DNA from: Bryobacterales bacterium
Lineage (GTDB): Bacteria > Acidobacteriota > Terriglobia > Bryobacterales > Bryobacteraceae
Assembly: GCA_016716385.1 (NCBI GenBank)
Contig: JADJWL010000004.1
Span: 248,001-312,000 of the forward strand
DNA: 64,000 nt
Direction of reading: 5' to 3'
The position numbers and the translations under genes were made by a program. The number at the start of each line of letters is the position of its first letter. Within the stretch, counting starts at the first letter, position 1. The notes under the pieces were generated by a model. The model saw nothing but the letters and a program-made list of their open reading frames with translations. It was not told the DNA's origin and did not search any database. This document shows positions 63,129 through 64,000 of the stretch, piece after piece.

Positions 63129-64000
63129 ATGCGTATTCAGCCGATTCTTGCCTGCGCCTCCCTTGCCCTGCTCGGAATGAGCCTGACAAGCTGCCAGAAA
63201 CAGACGCCGAAAGCGGCCGATGACCTGATCGTCTATTTCGGCACGAGCACTGGCGACGATGAGAAAGGTATCTACGCCTACCGGTTCAACCCGGAAAGCG
63301 GCGAGTTGACCTCCGCCGGTCTGGCCGTGGCCGCGCCGAATCCCGGTTTTCTCGCGGTCCATCCCAGCCGCCGATTCCTTTATGCGGTCAGCCGGATGCA
63401 GGGTCCGGACGGTAAGCCGGCGGGCGCTGTTTCCGCCTTCTCGATCGACCACGACACGGCAAAGTTGACGTTGCTGAATACGGTCTCTTCGGGCGGCGCC
63501 GGACCGTGCCACCTGAGCGTCGATCAGACCGGACGCACACTCGTGGTCGCGAACTACGGTGGCGGCAGTGTAGCCTCGTACCGCATTTTGGCGGACGGAC
63601 AGCTCGAAGGGCCCGCGGCGGTTTTCGAAAACTCCGGTACTGGTCCGAATCCGAAGCGGCAGACGAAGCCGTTCCTCCACTCGGCGAATTACTCGCCCGG
63701 CAACGGCTTCATCATCGGGGCGGACCTCGGAACGGACCAGCTTCTCGTCTTCCGCCACGACCCGGCCAAGGCATCGCTTGAGCCGAACGACCCGCCCTAC
63801 GCCCGTGTGCCTCCCGGCGGAGGCCCGCGTCACTTTGCGTTCCACCCCAATGGCCGCGTCGGCTACGCGATCAACGAGATCGGTAACACCGTGACGGTGC
63901 TCTCCTGGGACGAAAGCACTGGCCGCTTCACCGAGAAGCAAACCATTTCCACGCTTCCCGAGGGCTTCGCCGAAACCAGTCACACCGCCGAGATCGTCGT
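63129..64000 (+). CDS. 6-phosphogluconolactonase-type (lactonase-fold) beta-propeller, 3' truncated by window edge
   Basis: At least 290 residues, open to the end of the window. A lipoprotein-like signal (LACASLALLGMSLTSC, lipobox LTSC) is followed by a seven-bladed lactonase-type propeller: YFGTSTGDDEKGIYAYRFNPESGEL, FLAVHPSRRFLYAVSR, GPCHLSVDQTGRTLVVANYGGGSVASY, ANYSPGNGFIIGADLGTDQLLVFR and PRHFAFHPNGRVGYAINEIGNTVTVL. YbhE/Pgl members hydrolyse 6-phosphogluconolactone in the cytoplasm. An exported lipoprotein form more likely acts on another lactone or binds a ligand. A TACAAT lies 12 bases before the ATG. Confidence 0.85.
   Translation, partial: MRIQPILACASLALLGMSLTSCQKQTPKAADDLIVYFGTSTGDDEKGIYAYRFNPESGELTSAGLAVAAPNPGFLAVHPSRRFLYAVSRMQGPDGKPAGAVSAFSIDHDTAKLTLLNTVSSGGAGPCHLSVDQTGRTLVVANYGGGSVASYRILADGQLEGPAAVFENSGTGPNPKRQTKPFLHSANYSPGNGFIIGADLGTDQLLVFRHDPAKASLEPNDPPYARVPPGGGPRHFAFHPNGRVGYAINEIGNTVTVLSWDESTGRFTEKQTISTLPEGFAETSHTAEIV

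Overview
The window is GC-rich bacterial chromosome and reads as Acidobacteriota, most likely the Bryobacterales/Solibacter side. The evidence is the family content. Two secreted proteins carry the Solibacter-type C-terminal domain (TIGR03437: 'VNAAS...GSYITIQGEGL'). There is an Oar-like TonB-dependent receptor with an N-terminal carboxypeptidase-regulatory-like domain, a DUF1549/DUF1553 c-type cytochrome protein next to a DUF1501 protein, two DUF1080 proteins, a PEP-CTERM protein and paired periplasmic amidohydrolases. No mobile element, phage gene, CRISPR array or rRNA was seen.

Layout. 1-5.2 kb: tail of a sensor kinase, then a surface-polysaccharide export and assembly cluster (Wzt-like ATPase with sugar-binding domain, methyltransferase with a long coiled coil, GT2-GT4 fusion), followed by a PEP-CTERM protein. 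5.9-10.1 kb: bacterioferritin, a membrane-anchored unknown, a fused anthranilate synthase TrpEG and an amidohydrolase-2 protein. 10.1-21.8 kb: secreted proteins, including one with a long leader RNA, an Ig-repeat protein, a DUF1080 pair and two tandem subtilisin paralogues. 21.8-23.8 kb: two small nucleic-acid-binding proteins and an alginate-export-type porin. 23.8-30.9 kb: the histidine operon hisI-G-D-C-(HAD)-B-H-F-A, preceded by a His-rich leader peptide and an intrinsic terminator. 30.9-45.7 kb: DUF1810, O-acetylhomoserine sulfhydrylase, a CNNM/CorC protein, penicillin acylase, CPBP protease, MBL hydrolase, DUF1080, TonB receptor, methyltransferase, NarL-type regulator and an amino-acid permease. 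45.8-48.6 kb: UvrD helicase and two tiny proteins flanking a striking AT-rich inverted repeat. 48.7-61 kb: aldo/keto reductase, three amidohydrolases, the DUF1549/DUF1501 pair, a TPR membrane protein, DUF4230 and a metallophosphoesterase. 61.1-64 kb: initiator tRNA, a CxxCH protein, an Rrf2 regulator and a truncated lactonase-fold protein.

How the parts work together. The his genes are chained by 4-base stop/start overlaps or short gaps, and the leader sequence supports ribosome-dependent attenuation: seven His codons in 30, followed by mutually exclusive antiterminator and terminator stems. The first cluster looks like an ABC-dependent polysaccharide export system in which a methyltransferase on a coiled-coil ruler could set chain length for a Wzt that reads the chain end. 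Many first genes have a TA-N3-T hexamer ending about 7 nt before the start codon and no Shine-Dalgarno, which points to leaderless mRNAs.

Three otherwise well-conserved genes (glycosyltransferase, uvrD, metallophosphoesterase) each carry an apparent single missing base. That pattern fits residual long-read consensus errors better than three independent pseudogenes. Function calls rest on motif recognition by eye; no database or structure search was run.
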